Assembly (NCBI GenBank): GCA_947650285.1
Contig: CANTFL010001441.1
Coordinates: 1 to 64,000, forward strand
Source: Hyaloperonospora brassicae
Lineage: Eukaryota; Oomycota; Peronosporomycetes; Peronosporales; Peronosporaceae
Reading direction: 5' to 3'
DNA: 64,000 bases
Shown in pieces: positions 44,476 to 54,711 of this stretch. The notes below the pieces were generated by a model. It worked only from the letters and a program-made list of their open reading frames with translations, was not told the DNA's origin and did not search any database. The position numbers and the translations under genes were made by a program. Within the stretch, counting starts at the first letter, position 1. Every line of letters starts with the position of its first letter.

Positions 44476-46363
44476 GAAGCGCGAGCGCGACGTCGTGAAC
44501 ACGGAGCGGTTCGCAGACGCCGCTGCAGGAGAAGCACAGAAGAAGAAGAACAGCGGCGTCGCTGTCAGCAAACGCTGGACGCCCGAGCAGGACGAAGCGC
44601 TGAAGAAGGCAGTGGCTGAACTCGGTCATCGCAATTGGATGGCGAGTGATTGAGAGTTTGATGGAGTTGGAGAATGGGTAGTGACTGACTGGCTGTCTGA
44701 CTACTGTCTGACTATCGTTTGTGGGTGCAGGTGGTGGCCGAGCGCGTGCCAGGACGTGACAATGCGCAGTGTCTGCAGCGCTGGAACAAAGTGCTCAAGC
44801 CGGGACTTGTCAAAGGTCCGTGGTCGGTGGAGGAGGACGCGATGCTCATGGAGATGATGCTCAAGGGATACGACAACTGGCGACAAGTGTCGAATAGCAT
44901 TCCAGGACGAACGTGCGTGTACAGCGGCGATGGATGAGGGAAAGAGGATACAGCTGACGGCTGCGTGCCGTGGCTTGTTCTCACTATCGTTGTGGTTGCT
45001 GTCGGTGTTTTTGTTCTTGCAGGGCCAAGCAGTGCCGCGAACGCTGGCGGAATCGACTGGATCCGAGCATCAACAAATCGTGCGTTGTCGTTGTCTCATC
45101 GCTATGTGGTGGCGCTGTGTTGCTTGGACTAAAGCGACCGTGTCCATGGTTGCCAGGCCATTTACAGAAGAGGAAGATCAAGCCATTCAACAAGCGTACG
45201 CGAAGTACGGCAATCGCTGGACGCAAATTGCTGAGATTCTGCCGGTGGATAGATACAGTTTCGGTGTCGTGGTGTGCTGAAGAATGATGCATCTGACTAA
45301 CGGACACAATGTCGGATTTGACGTGCAGGGTCGCACGGAAGATGCAATAAAACTTAGGTGGAAGACACTGAACCCGAACCGGAAGACGTACACGAAGCTA
45401 GGTCGCCCGCGGCTATTGAACACGGAGGACGCTCCGCCAGCGTTTACTTCTCCGGGCAAACTGAGTGTACCACAAACGCGACGGACGATATCATGCCCCG
45501 TGAATGCGTCAGCTCCGATTGTCATGAGTGAGTCTAGTTTGACGCAGGCGAATTTAGAGCCGATACTGAATCCTCTTGAAGACGAATCGGAGGAGCGCAT
45601 GAGCGAGGAAGACGTGATGATTCTGAACGAGTTTCTACGCGGCCACTCGAACAACTCGCTTGGCACCAGCAGCTTCAAGAGCATGCTGTCAGCCACGAGC
45701 TTGCGGGACTTTGGCGATGACATCGATGCTGCCGTGTTGAGGATGTCGTCCCTGTCGGCAGCGCACTCACTATCTGGATCGAGCGCTGAAGAATCGATGG
45801 TACCAAAGTTCCAGCAGAACATGTCGGACCAAGCTTCGACTCGAATGCTGAACAAAATGCTGAGTCTTGGCGACACAAAGAGTGCAAGTCTCCGTTCGAT
45901 CACGTCGGACGTGGAGCCCGATGATTCCTGGATCAATGGCGGTCTAACACGCTGCCTCAGCAACTTGTCCGTCACTGGAGATGACGGGGATGAGGAGAAG
46001 CTGTTTCTTCGCAACCGCAAGCTGAGCTCGATGGGCTCATTCGAGCAGCAGCTTGCATCCCTCAGTGACGCCGGCTCTCTGTTGAGCAGTTCGTTGAATT
46101 TGGAGGATGAGACCAAGTCGCAGGACGCCTTGACGCGTGCTGCAGGCGATGGCGTGAACGGACTGGGACCAGGTGCTGTTTGTGCACCACGGAGTTCGTT
46201 CCAGCTCATCTCGGACGACGAGATCCCGCTTCACGGTCTATCGGACGTCGCAGCTGCAGCACCACCCAGTACCGACACACCAAGGACCGTGACAGCACAA
46301 GATTTCTACAGCAGCGCAGTTCCACACGACCAGCTCTCGTCCGCCCACCGCTTTGAGATTTAG
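44476..46363 (+). CDS. R1R2R3-type MYB transcription factor 2
   Basis: Paralogue of the preceding gene. Supported exons: 44476-44641 (basic start, R1 first half WTPEQDEALKKAVAELGHRN), 44731-44912 (R1 end, R2: VEEDAMLMEMMLKGYDNW), 45023-45079 (AKQCRERWRNRLDPSINK), 45157-45244 (R3: PFTEEEDQAIQQAYAKYGNR, WTQIAEILP) and 45329-46363 (GRTEDAIKLRWKTLNPN and a long Ser/Asp-rich tail). All join in frame. The first listed intron begins GC, not GT (ATG|GCGAGT). As in MYB1, no in-frame ATG precedes R1. ATG 44398 joined over a 28-nt intron (44448-44475) would supply one. The extra introns in R1 and R3 are absent from MYB1. It probably regulates transcription; targets unknown. Confidence 0.87.
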
Positions 46364-46664
46364 CCGCGTGCGTGTCACGATTGCACGCCCCATTGTGCAC
46401 GGGGGCACGACGGCCTGTACATTTTGTGTTTCTAGTCGCACGAACCAAATCAAGCGAGACCCTTACGCTTTACCCGCCATGAAGTACACAACTCCATGAA
46501 CCGTATCGGGCATCCGCTATCCGAGATCCAGCAGGCGACAGATACCTTGCAGAACGTATCCTCCTTTTACGTTTCAGCGTCCGTACCTGCAGTCGAATCC
46601 ATTATCAGATATCTCGTTCGTGTCACTTTGGACTCGGGCATTACCACAAGAGTGACGTCGCTCC

Positions 46665-46772
46665 TCACTCAGTGATTCGCTCACTCACTCAGTGATTTGC
46701 TCACTCACTCAGTGATTCGCTCACTCACTCAGTGATTTGCTCACTCACTCACTCACTCACTCACTCACTCAG
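46665..46772. repeat. 20-bp minisatellite running into (TCAC)n
   Basis: Unit TCACTCACTCAGTGATTCGC repeated about four times, with every second copy reading GATTTGC in place of GATTCGC, then (TCAC)8 and a final CAG. It lies 30-140 bp upstream of the FKBP start codon. Confidence 0.92.
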
Positions 46773-46802
46773 TAGAAAACGGCACAGACCGACGGAACCA
46801 AA

Positions 46803-48020
46803 ATGCTCAAATGTTTCCAGACGCGTATGGGCCGTCCGTTGCGTGTCGGTAAGTGAGTCCCCAGTCCCTCAATGGCCCCACAGCACGTCGCTCCCCACTC
46901 TTCCCGTCGTGGGTTACCACAACCAACGAACGAATCCACTAACCCACTGACTTACCGACTTACTTAACTGCCCATCCAACCAACTAACTCCATCACTGTC
47001 GTCTCTGTCTCTTGTGCATGCAATTTGACTCTCCATTGTCCCCCCCTCTCTCTCTCTCTATCTCTCTTTCTCTCTGTAGCTCCTCGTGGTCGGTCGCTGA
47101 TCCAGTCACTCGCTGCCGCAACGATCTCCAGTGTCAACGGACCAGTACAAGTCCCTCCTGCGCGTGTGTCTCGACTCCCCGCTACAGCCGCTGCTCTGTT
47201 TAGTTCCAGCACTCGAGCACCACCGAATCGTGGCGTTGTGGCGCTGGGCGACCGTGTGCTGCTGCACATGGACGGACGACTCTCGGGAGGGGACGCTTTG
47301 GACAAGACGCACGAGGGCGCGAGCGCTCCGCTGCAGTTTCTCGTGGGAGCGGGCCACGTGCTGCCGGGCGTCGAACTCGCCGTGCAGGGCATGACCAAAG
47401 GCGAGTCCAAGACGGTGGACATTGAGCCGGCCATGGCGTTCGGCGAAGCGAAACAGGTCCTGTCCGTGCCGCTCGCGGAGATGCAGTTGCCCGAGAAGGA
47501 GCGGGAGCGCTTGGCTGTGGGCCACGTGCTGGAGTTCGCTACTGGAGAACGGGCGCACGTTGTCCGCGTCACAAACGAGAGCGTGGACATTGACTTGGCG
47601 CACCCGTACGCCGGTCAATCGCTCACGGTGACGCTGAAAGTACTGGACCATGAGCTGCAGGCGGACCTCCCGGCCCACGAACGGCTCGTGCTGCCACACG
47701 TGATTGAAGCAGGCGACGGCGTGACATTCCCGCAGCGAGGCGACACGATGGTCATGCATTACACGGGCAAGCTGGCGGCCACGGGCTCGGTCTTTGACTC
47801 GTCGCGCGACCGAGGCCAGCCCTTTCAGTTCCAGATTGGCCTCGGTCAAGTCATTCGCGGTTGGGACGAAGGCGTCATGCGCATGAGCAAGGGCATGAAA
47901 GCGACGCTGACGATCCCGTCGGCAAAGGGGTACGGCGACAAAGGCGCAGGTAGTGTCATTCCGCCTCATGCAGACCTGATCTTTGACGTGGAGCTGCTCG
48001 ACATTGTGCGCAAGGGATGA
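46803..48020 (+). CDS. Mitochondrial-type SlyD-FKBP fusion peptidyl-prolyl isomerase
   Basis: 328 residues in two exons: 46803-46848 (donor GTAAGT) and 47080-48020, after a CT-rich intron; phase 1 join. The spliced N-terminus MLKCFQTRMGRPLRVAPRGR continues Arg-, Ser- and Ala-rich to about residue 60, a typical mitochondrial presequence. Residues ~68-210 form a SlyD-like FKBP domain with the inserted flap (LAEMQLPEKERERLAVGH) and the IDLAHPYAGQSLTV stretch matching the bacterial DGNHPLAGKTL motif. Residues ~230-325 are a classic FKBP12 domain with the ligand residues present (HYTG, VFDSS, QVIRGW, GYGDKG, IPPHADLIFDVEL). Expected role: cis-trans isomerisation of proline bonds and chaperoning in the mitochondrion. 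The first domain lacks the usual Trp (VLPGVE) and so may act mainly as a chaperone. Confidence 0.88.
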
Positions 48021-48645
48021 ACAAGAAGCGACGTGAACGTGGACAAGAGGAGTTCGTGGCATTGAGTGTGTGCTAATGGATGGACATGAAGCAAATGGAT
48101 ACGTTGCGACGTGCTGCAATGCGAGAGAATCACAGACAGACAGACAGACTGTGGGCCGTGTGGCTGGTGTCCATTGCTTGCGCTTGCGTGTCATGCACGT
48201 GCTGCTACTTCCTGCCTTGTGCACGTCCGCGAGAGCAGAAGCTGCTACATACATCTCGTGTCATGCCGAGTCCCTCTTGGCTCCTTGTCAACGGAAGAGC
48301 GTGCAGCTGCTGCAAAGAAGCAGGAGGACGACCCACTTGCGATGTCGAAATCGAGAGCAGTCCATCTCGTCCGCACTGCTTGCTCAACGTCACGGACAGC
48401 CGCGTTGGTGTGTCCGAGTTCACACATCTATCATTAGTCTCTTCGTGCAGACCGACAGGAGATGCACAGCCACGCAAAGCGTCTGATACTGCTCTGCAGA
48501 TAGCACTGCGTACGTCTCGTACAGCGTAGCCAGGTGGCATATCTCCACTTGCGTCTGCCACCAGCTAAACGCACGTCAAGAGACGGCAAATGAAGTGGAT
48601 CGAGTGCAGTGAACAAGTGCACCGCGCAGCTTCAGTAGCCGTCGC
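48021..48645. other. Convergent intergenic region
   Basis: Between the 3' ends of the FKBP gene and the minus-strand membrane-protein gene. Only short frames. A CAGACAGACAGACAGACTG run is at 48133-48151. Confidence 0.45.
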
Positions 48646-50025
48646 TCAATCGTCCACTGGCTCTGCTTCCCGCATCGTCACGTGCTGCGTTGTCCGCTCG
48701 TGGATGCGCTTGAGCGTGTGCTGTAGCGCGTGCTCGAGCTGCTTCAGCTCGTCGAGCGTCAGTGTCTCAAGGCCGTACCCGCTCAAGAGCATGAGCCGTC
48801 GCACCTCATGTTCCGAGTCTGCTAACTCCTGGCGCAAGTCGCGCAGTTCGTGCTCCAAGTGCTGCATCGACTTACTGCAGCAGTCATTCTCCCTGCTGGC
48901 GTCGACGTCTTCTCGAAGTGGAGTATCGTCACCAGTTGTCTCTGGCACAGCACTGCCGTCGCTCTCGAAAGACGACGACGACGACGACGTCCATCGAGCC
49001 GACTGCCTCTTGCACCGGTGTCTCGTTCCAAACACTGCTCGTCGACGTCGGAGGTAGAGCTGCGCCAAGACACAGCAACTCGATCCGATACAAAGTGTCG
49101 CGAGGACGGCCACAACAGCAGAGCTCACGCCCATTGCCACGAGAGCTTCCAGGCCGCCGGACGCGTCCGCCGCGTCGTGATCCAACGTAGCAGCCAACGT
49201 GACAACGTCACTCCACTCGCCCACGACTTCGCTCGCGAACGCGTCCACAGCCACGTCCCGCCACAAAAAAGCGACGAACGAGACAATGAACGACGGGAAG
49301 AAAAAGGCACTGAGCTGCTCGGGCCACTGCAGTTCTCGTTCTGTCGCCCGCAGCCGCACGCGAAACTGCAGCTCGTGCTCGTGCACTGGTACGTTGCGCA
49401 CCACCAGCAGCGGGTCTTGTGTTGCCACCAATTGGTTCGCCTCGTGCCACAGCCCCTCGAGTGGCCACGACGAGTGTACCCATATCTGCACTTCGTAGGC
49501 AAACGACGCGCGAGTGACGTCCGAAACGGCGCGTAACGCGTCTCGATCTTCGCGCGTGTCGCACGTCGCGCCGTCTCCAGCTACTTCAACTTCAACGTCG
49601 TCGTCGCATTGTGGGGGTGGGTGTTGGTGATGTTGCGCGGTTAGGGTCCGGCGATGGGCCGCAAGCGGGTGGTCGTCCCAGGTCGCAATGACGTGCGACA
49701 CTTTGGTCGTCACTGGAGCGGGGGATCGCAAAGCAAACGGTGATGCGAGAAAAGACAGAAACGTGGTGCGCGCGCGGGAAGACGAATCGTCGGTCGTACT
49801 TAGCGTGGCATTCTCGGCGACGACGGTCTGCTGGACGTTGTGGACGCACTGGACGGAGAGGTTGTGGACCGTGAGGTCGGCGGGAGAGACGAGCGACGCG
49901 TGGGAAAGTGAGACGGGTGAGACGGAGAAGGGGGCACAGAAGCAGAGGAAGAAGAAGAGGGACAAGGAGGAGGAGGAGGGGAGGCAGGGGGTGACGCGTG
50001 CGACGTGACGCGTCATGTCGGACAT
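48646..50025 (-). CDS. Signal-peptide, single-pass membrane protein with possible FN3 domain
   Basis: 459 residues, one exon. ATG 50025 (or ATG 50016, three codons on) begins a hydrophobic leader (LSLFFFLCFCAPFSVSPVSL). Residues ~170-285 read like one fibronectin type III domain: FAYEVQIWVHSS, LQFRVRLRATERE, and the closing GEWSDVVTL. A membrane helix at ~290-320 (VAMGVSSAVVAVLATLCIG) is followed by RRRR, so the C-terminus faces the cytosol. That tail has a Ser run, an acidic patch and a C-terminal coiled coil (HELRDLRQELADSEHEVRRL, then LTLDELKQLEHALQHTLKRI). Topology suggests a type I receptor or adhesion protein. No kinase or other effector domain is present. Function unknown. Confidence 0.7.
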   Translation of the reverse strand: MSDMTRHVARVTPCLPSSSSLSLFFFLCFCAPFSVSPVSLSHASLVSPADLTVHNLSVQCVHNVQQTVVAENATLSTTDDSSSRARTTFLSFLASPFALRSPAPVTTKVSHVIATWDDHPLAAHRRTLTAQHHQHPPPQCDDDVEVEVAGDGATCDTREDRDALRAVSDVTRASFAYEVQIWVHSSWPLEGLWHEANQLVATQDPLLVVRNVPVHEHELQFRVRLRATERELQWPEQLSAFFFPSFIVSFVAFLWRDVAVDAFASEVVGEWSDVVTLAATLDHDAADASGGLEALVAMGVSSAVVAVLATLCIGSSCCVLAQLYLRRRRAVFGTRHRCKRQSARWTSSSSSSFESDGSAVPETTGDDTPLREDVDASRENDCCSKSMQHLEHELRDLRQELADSEHEVRRLMLLSGYGLETLTLDELKQLEHALQHTLKRIHERTTQHVTMREAEPVDD

Positions 50026-51680
50026 GTCCGTAAGTTCGCACTGATCGTCGAGGCTGTGGTGACGTTGTAGCAGTTTTGCGAGATGTGTAGTAAAGCGTAT
50101 TTGTTATGGAGGGGTATGTAAGTGGTGCAGAAGCTGACGGTGGTTGGCGGTCAGGGGTGAGGATGCAGAAGTATTTGTTGATAGAGACTATGTATGTTGG
50201 GGAGCTATGACTACACGACGACGCTGGTATGGCTTGTCCTGCATTAAGATAGCATTGCCTGTATCCGAGCAACTTTTTGACGGGAATGATGTCGCTGCTA
50301 AGCAAGTCAAAAGACTGTATAAGACAACGTCCTTGTCGCACAAGAGACAGAGGTGATGGGTATCATTGCTACTTCTACGTTGCTCATTCCGTATAAAGTC
50401 TCGTTTAAGAAACTCACATGAAGAACAAGTACCTTGTCTTTCCTGTTTTGCTCTGCTTCTTCTTTGCTCCCGTTCCGACATCGTAGAAACGGAGCCTTAT
50501 GCTGTGTACACAAATGCGCGCAATTGCGCTGCGTGTTGCTCGGTTCCAGCAATTGCTTGTCAGCAACTGTCAAGCAACACGTTCTCACGACATGCCAACT
50601 TCAAGTGTTATTCGTAAAGCTGTCACTGTTATGCAGTTCGCTTCAGCTGTTCCCTTCTCTCACGTGCACGTTTCATTCGACCCTACAAGTCAACTTTCGG
50701 CTAGTTCTACTTTTTGCACAGTGTGAGCAGCGTCAGACGTTTTTGCTTACCGTTCGGGAAACGACTACCACACGATCGGTTAGCTACGAGAAGCAATACA
50801 CGAACAATGTAACAGCAGTAGTAGAATCAACACACCTTTGAGTCACAACATGCCATGCGCGCAAAGAAGTGAGGGAAGACTGACGCCATTGAAATGCGGA
50901 ATTCGTGACCAAAGAATCGACACGTCACCGAAACGCAACAGCATGTTCTGATGACTGAGGCCGACATGATAACGTCGACGAGCACAGCGTCGTGTTGTAA
51001 TTGTAATCAAATCGGTCAATCTGCAAGATCGAAGAGGTCCACAACAAGATCGAACATGGCTACACCCGTCAGCAGTTCTTCGATTGTAGAATGTACGTTA
51101 CTAAGCGATAGAATCGATGGCGACTTTCGTCGATGCCAGCGACGTGACGTTCAGCGCATCGTTTGGTCGCCAGCAACGAGTGTGCAGAGGAGCAGGATGA
51201 GACCTTCTCCCTTCACTGCAAACCTGCCGCTTCTGTCGTCCTCCTCGTTCCCAACGTCGCGTGTTTGCTCTCCTTCTCGATGGAAAGCGTAGAGCCCTAC
51301 CGCGTAGATACCGGCAACGACGTGCAAGTCCAAGAGCTTCGGCATGAGATGAATTAGGTGGCAGAACTCGGTCTTCGTGGACAATTGTTGTATGGAGCAA
51401 AGCGTGGGCTCGAGACGGTCGACCTGTAGGAGGAGAAGGAGGACGAGGACAGTGCTCACGCCATCACAGGGTCCACCATACCGAATGTACTCGCCATAAC
51501 TATACACATATATCGCTATACATATGTTGTCCCCACCGTCGCGTACTTTTTCGCTCCGAGGGGTACTCGAGCGCTCGCACGACACGGAATAATGGCGTCA
51601 TCAACAAAGCCGAATGCAGATGGGTACACTCGAGGTCCACACCGCCGCGGCGAAGAAAACATGGAATCCGCAGCGACCTG
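50026..51680. other. Intergenic, divergent upstream regions
   Basis: Upstream of both the membrane-protein gene (minus) and the ribonucleotide reductase gene (plus). Short frames only; I see no RNA gene. Confidence 0.45.
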
Positions 51681-51693
51681 TAGCGCGTTTCAG

Positions 51694-51760
51694 CCAATCA
51701 GTGCGCTGTGTATCCCGCCACGCCAACCAATCCGCACCACCGTCTTTCTTTTCATCCAAT
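51694..51760 (+). promoter_or_regulatory. Three CCAAT boxes upstream of the RNR gene
   Basis: AGCCAATCAG (51694-51698), AACCAATCCG (51727-51731) and ATCCAATCGT (51756-51760), spaced 33 and 29 bp and 100-170 bp before the start codon. Clustered CCAAT boxes are common in promoters of S-phase genes in other eukaryotes, where they bind NF-Y. Use here is inferred. Confidence 0.5.
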
Positions 51761-51863
51761 CGTCGCGCGTGCGGCACCCCTCCAGTCGTCTCGCTCAACC
51801 ACGCGCGCCTCGAGCGTTCCAGTAGTTTGGGTTCTCCATCGTGCAACTCAAGCGCGCGCACCC

Positions 51864-54245
51864 ATGTACGTCCTCAAGCGCGACGGCCGTCGCGAAGACG
51901 TCAAGTTCGACAAGATCACGGCCCGCATCACCAAGCTGTGCTACGGCCTCAACCCCGACTACGTCGACGCCGTCAAGATCTCGCAAAAGGTCGTTGCCGG
52001 CGTGTACCCCGGCGTGACCACGTCCGAATTGGACGAACTCGCGGCCGAGACAGCCGCTTACCAGAGCACCCAGCATCCCGACTTTTCCAAGCTCGCGGCC
52101 CGCATTGCCGTGTCCAACCTGCACAAAAACACCAACAAAGTCTTTAGCGACAACATTGAAGTGTTTCACAAGAACGTGCACGAAAAGACGGGCGCTGCGG
52201 CACCGCTCATTGCCGACGACGTGTACGCCGTGGTCATGCAACATAAGGACCTCTTGAATTCGGCGCTCATCCACGATCGGGACTTTGAGTACGACTATTT
52301 TGGGTTCAAAACCCTCGAACGAGGTTATTTGTTCCGGGTCCACGGGACCGTCGTCGAGCGGCCGCAACAGATGATTATGCGGGTCGCCCTTGGCATCCAT
52401 AAACAGGACATTCCCGCGGCGCTCGCGACCTACGAGCTCATGTCGCAAAAGTTCTTCACGCATGCAACGCCCACGCTGTTCAACGCCGGGACGCCGCGGC
52501 CGCAACTGTCGTCGTGCTTTCTCTTGGCCATGCAGGACGACTCGATCGAGGGCATCTACGACACGCTGAAGCAGTGCGCGTGCATCTCCAAGTGGGCCGG
52601 CGGCATTGGCATCAGTATGCACAACATCCGCGCCACGAACAGCTACATTCGGGGCACGAACGGCTCGTCGAACGGCATTATCCCCATGCTGCGCGTGTTC
52701 AACGACACGGCGCGGTACGTGGACCAGGGCGGCGGCAAGCGCAAGGGCTCGTTCGCCATCTACTTGGAGCCGTGGCACGCCGACGTGTTTGAGTTCCTCG
52801 AGCTGCGGAAGAATCACGGCAATGAACTCCATCGCGCGCGCGATCTGTTCTTTGCGCTGTGGGTGCCCGACCTGTTTATGAAACGCGTCGAAGCCAATGG
52901 CCCGTGGAGTCTGTTTTGCCCCAACGAAGCGCCAAAGCTCTACGAAGTCTGGGGCGACGCGTTTGACACGCTGTATGAACAGTACGAACGAGAAGGCCGC
53001 GCGCGCAAGACGATCAATGCCCAGCAGCTCTGGTTTGCCATCCTCGACGCGCAGATTGAGACGGGCGTGCCGTTTATGCTGTACAAGGACGCAGCGAACC
53101 GCAAGTCGAACCAGCAGAACCTCGGCACGATTCGGTCGAGCAACTTGTGTTGCGAAGTGATGGAGTTCACGTCGCCGGACGAAGTGGCCGTGTGCAACTT
53201 GGCGTCCGTGGCGCTGCCCAAGTTTGTCGAAGACGGTGTGTTTAACTACCAGAAGCTGTGCGACGTGACCAGCGTCGTGACGCGGAACCTCAATAAGGTC
53301 ATTGACGTCAACTACTACCCGGTGGCTGAAGCGCGCACGTCCAACATGCGCCACCGACCAGTGGGCATTGGTGTCCAGGGTCTGGCGGATGCTTTTATCC
53401 TGATGAACTACGCGTTCGAGAGTGCGCAAGCGCGTGAGCTCAACAAGAACATCTTTGAGACGATCTACTACGCGTCGATGAAGACGTCGATGGAGATTGC
53501 CAAGGAACTGGGGCCGTACGAGACGTTCCAGGGCTCGCCCGCGAGCAAAGGTATTTTCCAGTTTGACATGTGGGGCGTCACGCCGTCGTCAGGTCTGTGG
53601 GACTGGGCGGAGTTGAAGGAGAACGTGATCAAGTACGGCATTCGCAATTCGTTGCTCGTGGCACCAATGCCCACAGCATCGACGGCGCAGATTCTCGGCA
53701 ACAACGAGTCGATTGAGCCGTACACGTCAAACATGTACAACCGCCGCGTGCTGGCCGGCGAGTTTACGATTGTGAACAAGTATTTGATGAAAGAGCTGAT
53801 TGAATTGGGCATCTGGACGCCCGAAGTCCGAAACCAGATATTGAACGACGGTGGCTCGGTGCAAAAGGTCAAGGCCATCCCGGACGACGTCAAGGAGAAG
53901 TACAAGACAGTGTGGGAGATCAAGCAGAAGTCGGTCTTGGATCTCTCGGCCGATCGGGGCGCGTACATTTGCCAGAGCCAGTCACTGAACATTCACATTG
54001 CTGACCCGACGATCAGCAAGCTGACGTCCATGCATTTTTACGCCTGGAAGAAGGGGCTCAAGACCGGCATGTACTACATGCGTGGACGCCCGAAAGCGGA
54101 CGCCATCCAGTTTACTGTGGACAAACAGGGCCTCGATCTGCAGCGCGCCAAGGAGGAGGAGATTGCTGCTACCGCTACGCCAGTCGTTGAGATCGTGGCG
54201 CGAGCAGGCGACGACGAAGACGAGTGCCTCGTGTGCGGCGCCTGA
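51864..54245 (+). CDS. RNR1: Ribonucleoside-diphosphate reductase large subunit
   Basis: 793 residues, single exon, near the usual length of eukaryotic class Ia large subunits. Reduces ribonucleoside diphosphates to deoxy forms in the cytosol, together with the small radical-bearing subunit (not in this window). ATG 51864 starts directly at the ATP-cone ([20 protein letters not shown]), so the longer upstream open frame is not used. Redox Cys in QLSSCFLL (about 216). The loop [10 protein letters not shown] (about 425) gives the active-site Asn, Cys and Glu, and CNLASVAL follows it. [20 protein letters not shown] is family-typical. The Tyr pair for radical transfer is in GMYYMRG (about 735). 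The C-terminal tail ends CLVCGA, the swinging Cys pair that re-reduces the active site. Probably S-phase induced (CCAAT cluster). Convergent with the ABCG gene. Confidence 0.98.
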   Translation: MYVLKRDGRREDVKFDKITARITKLCYGLNPDYVDAVKISQKVVAGVYPGVTTSELDELAAETAAYQSTQHPDFSKLAARIAVSNLHKNTNKVFSDNIEVFHKNVHEKTGAAAPLIADDVYAVVMQHKDLLNSALIHDRDFEYDYFGFKTLERGYLFRVHGTVVERPQQMIMRVALGIHKQDIPAALATYELMSQKFFTHATPTLFNAGTPRPQLSSCFLLAMQDDSIEGIYDTLKQCACISKWAGGIGISMHNIRATNSYIRGTNGSSNGIIPMLRVFNDTARYVDQGGGKRKGSFAIYLEPWHADVFEFLELRKNHGNELHRARDLFFALWVPDLFMKRVEANGPWSLFCPNEAPKLYEVWGDAFDTLYEQYEREGRARKTINAQQLWFAILDAQIETGVPFMLYKDAANRKSNQQNLGTIRSSNLCCEVMEFTSPDEVAVCNLASVALPKFVEDGVFNYQKLCDVTSVVTRNLNKVIDVNYYPVAEARTSNMRHRPVGIGVQGLADAFILMNYAFESAQARELNKNIFETIYYASMKTSMEIAKELGPYETFQGSPASKGIFQFDMWGVTPSSGLWDWAELKENVIKYGIRNSLLVAPMPTASTAQILGNNESIEPYTSNMYNRRVLAGEFTIVNKYLMKELIELGIWTPEVRNQILNDGGSVQKVKAIPDDVKEKYKTVWEIKQKSVLDLSADRGAYICQSQSLNIHIADPTISKLTSMHFYAWKKGLKTGMYYMRGRPKADAIQFTVDKQGLDLQRAKEEEIAATATPVVEIVARAGDDEDECLVCGA

Positions 54246-54711
54246 GATTGATGTCCAGCTGTCGTTGCGTCAGTTTGATAAGTGTTTGGAGCTTCTGGCT
54301 GCAGCACCGTGAAGGACTGAAAGTCGCTGTTGCGTGACGAGACCGTTTTCTCTCTTCCATCGACGTAGTCGTCTCTCGATTGCATACGACGTTACGATAT
54401 CGTTTGGGGTATTTCCACGGATACTAAACTGTTCTGTCGGTACGCGGTATTCACTGAGCGCTCAGTCCTCTCTGTTTCTAACCTGATTGTGTATCCAACA
54501 GACGCATACAGCCACGTTCCTCGATTCTAACTGTAGACCACGTCGAGCGTCCTATCCTGACCAATGTACCCGAGGCAATCAAAAGCAGGACGGATACAAA
54601 CGCACACAATTACACACACACACACACAAACGCGGTAGGACCGACACAGCAGCTATTGCGTGTATGCATCTCAATGTTTATACAGGCGTAAATAACGACT
54701 CACACGCGAAC
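54246..54711. other. Convergent 3' region
   Basis: 466 bp between the 3' ends of the RNR and ABCG genes. Contains an ACACACACACAC tract (54613-54626). No gene. Confidence 0.5.

Noticed and set aside
45187..46209. 340-codon minus-strand ORF opposite MYB2
   Set aside because: Lies over the MYB2 tail exon; Ser-rich complement of its codons, no motif.
46665..46772. Regular repeats considered as a CRISPR array
   Set aside because: Units are directly tandem without unique spacers, in a eukaryotic sequence.
47106..48254. 382-codon minus-strand ORF opposite the FKBP gene
   Set aside because: Covers the FKBP domains on the other strand, His/Val/Arg-rich shadow.
51795..53429. 544-codon minus-strand ORF opposite the RNR gene
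   Set aside because: Shadow of the strongly codon-biased RNR gene; no motif, odd composition.
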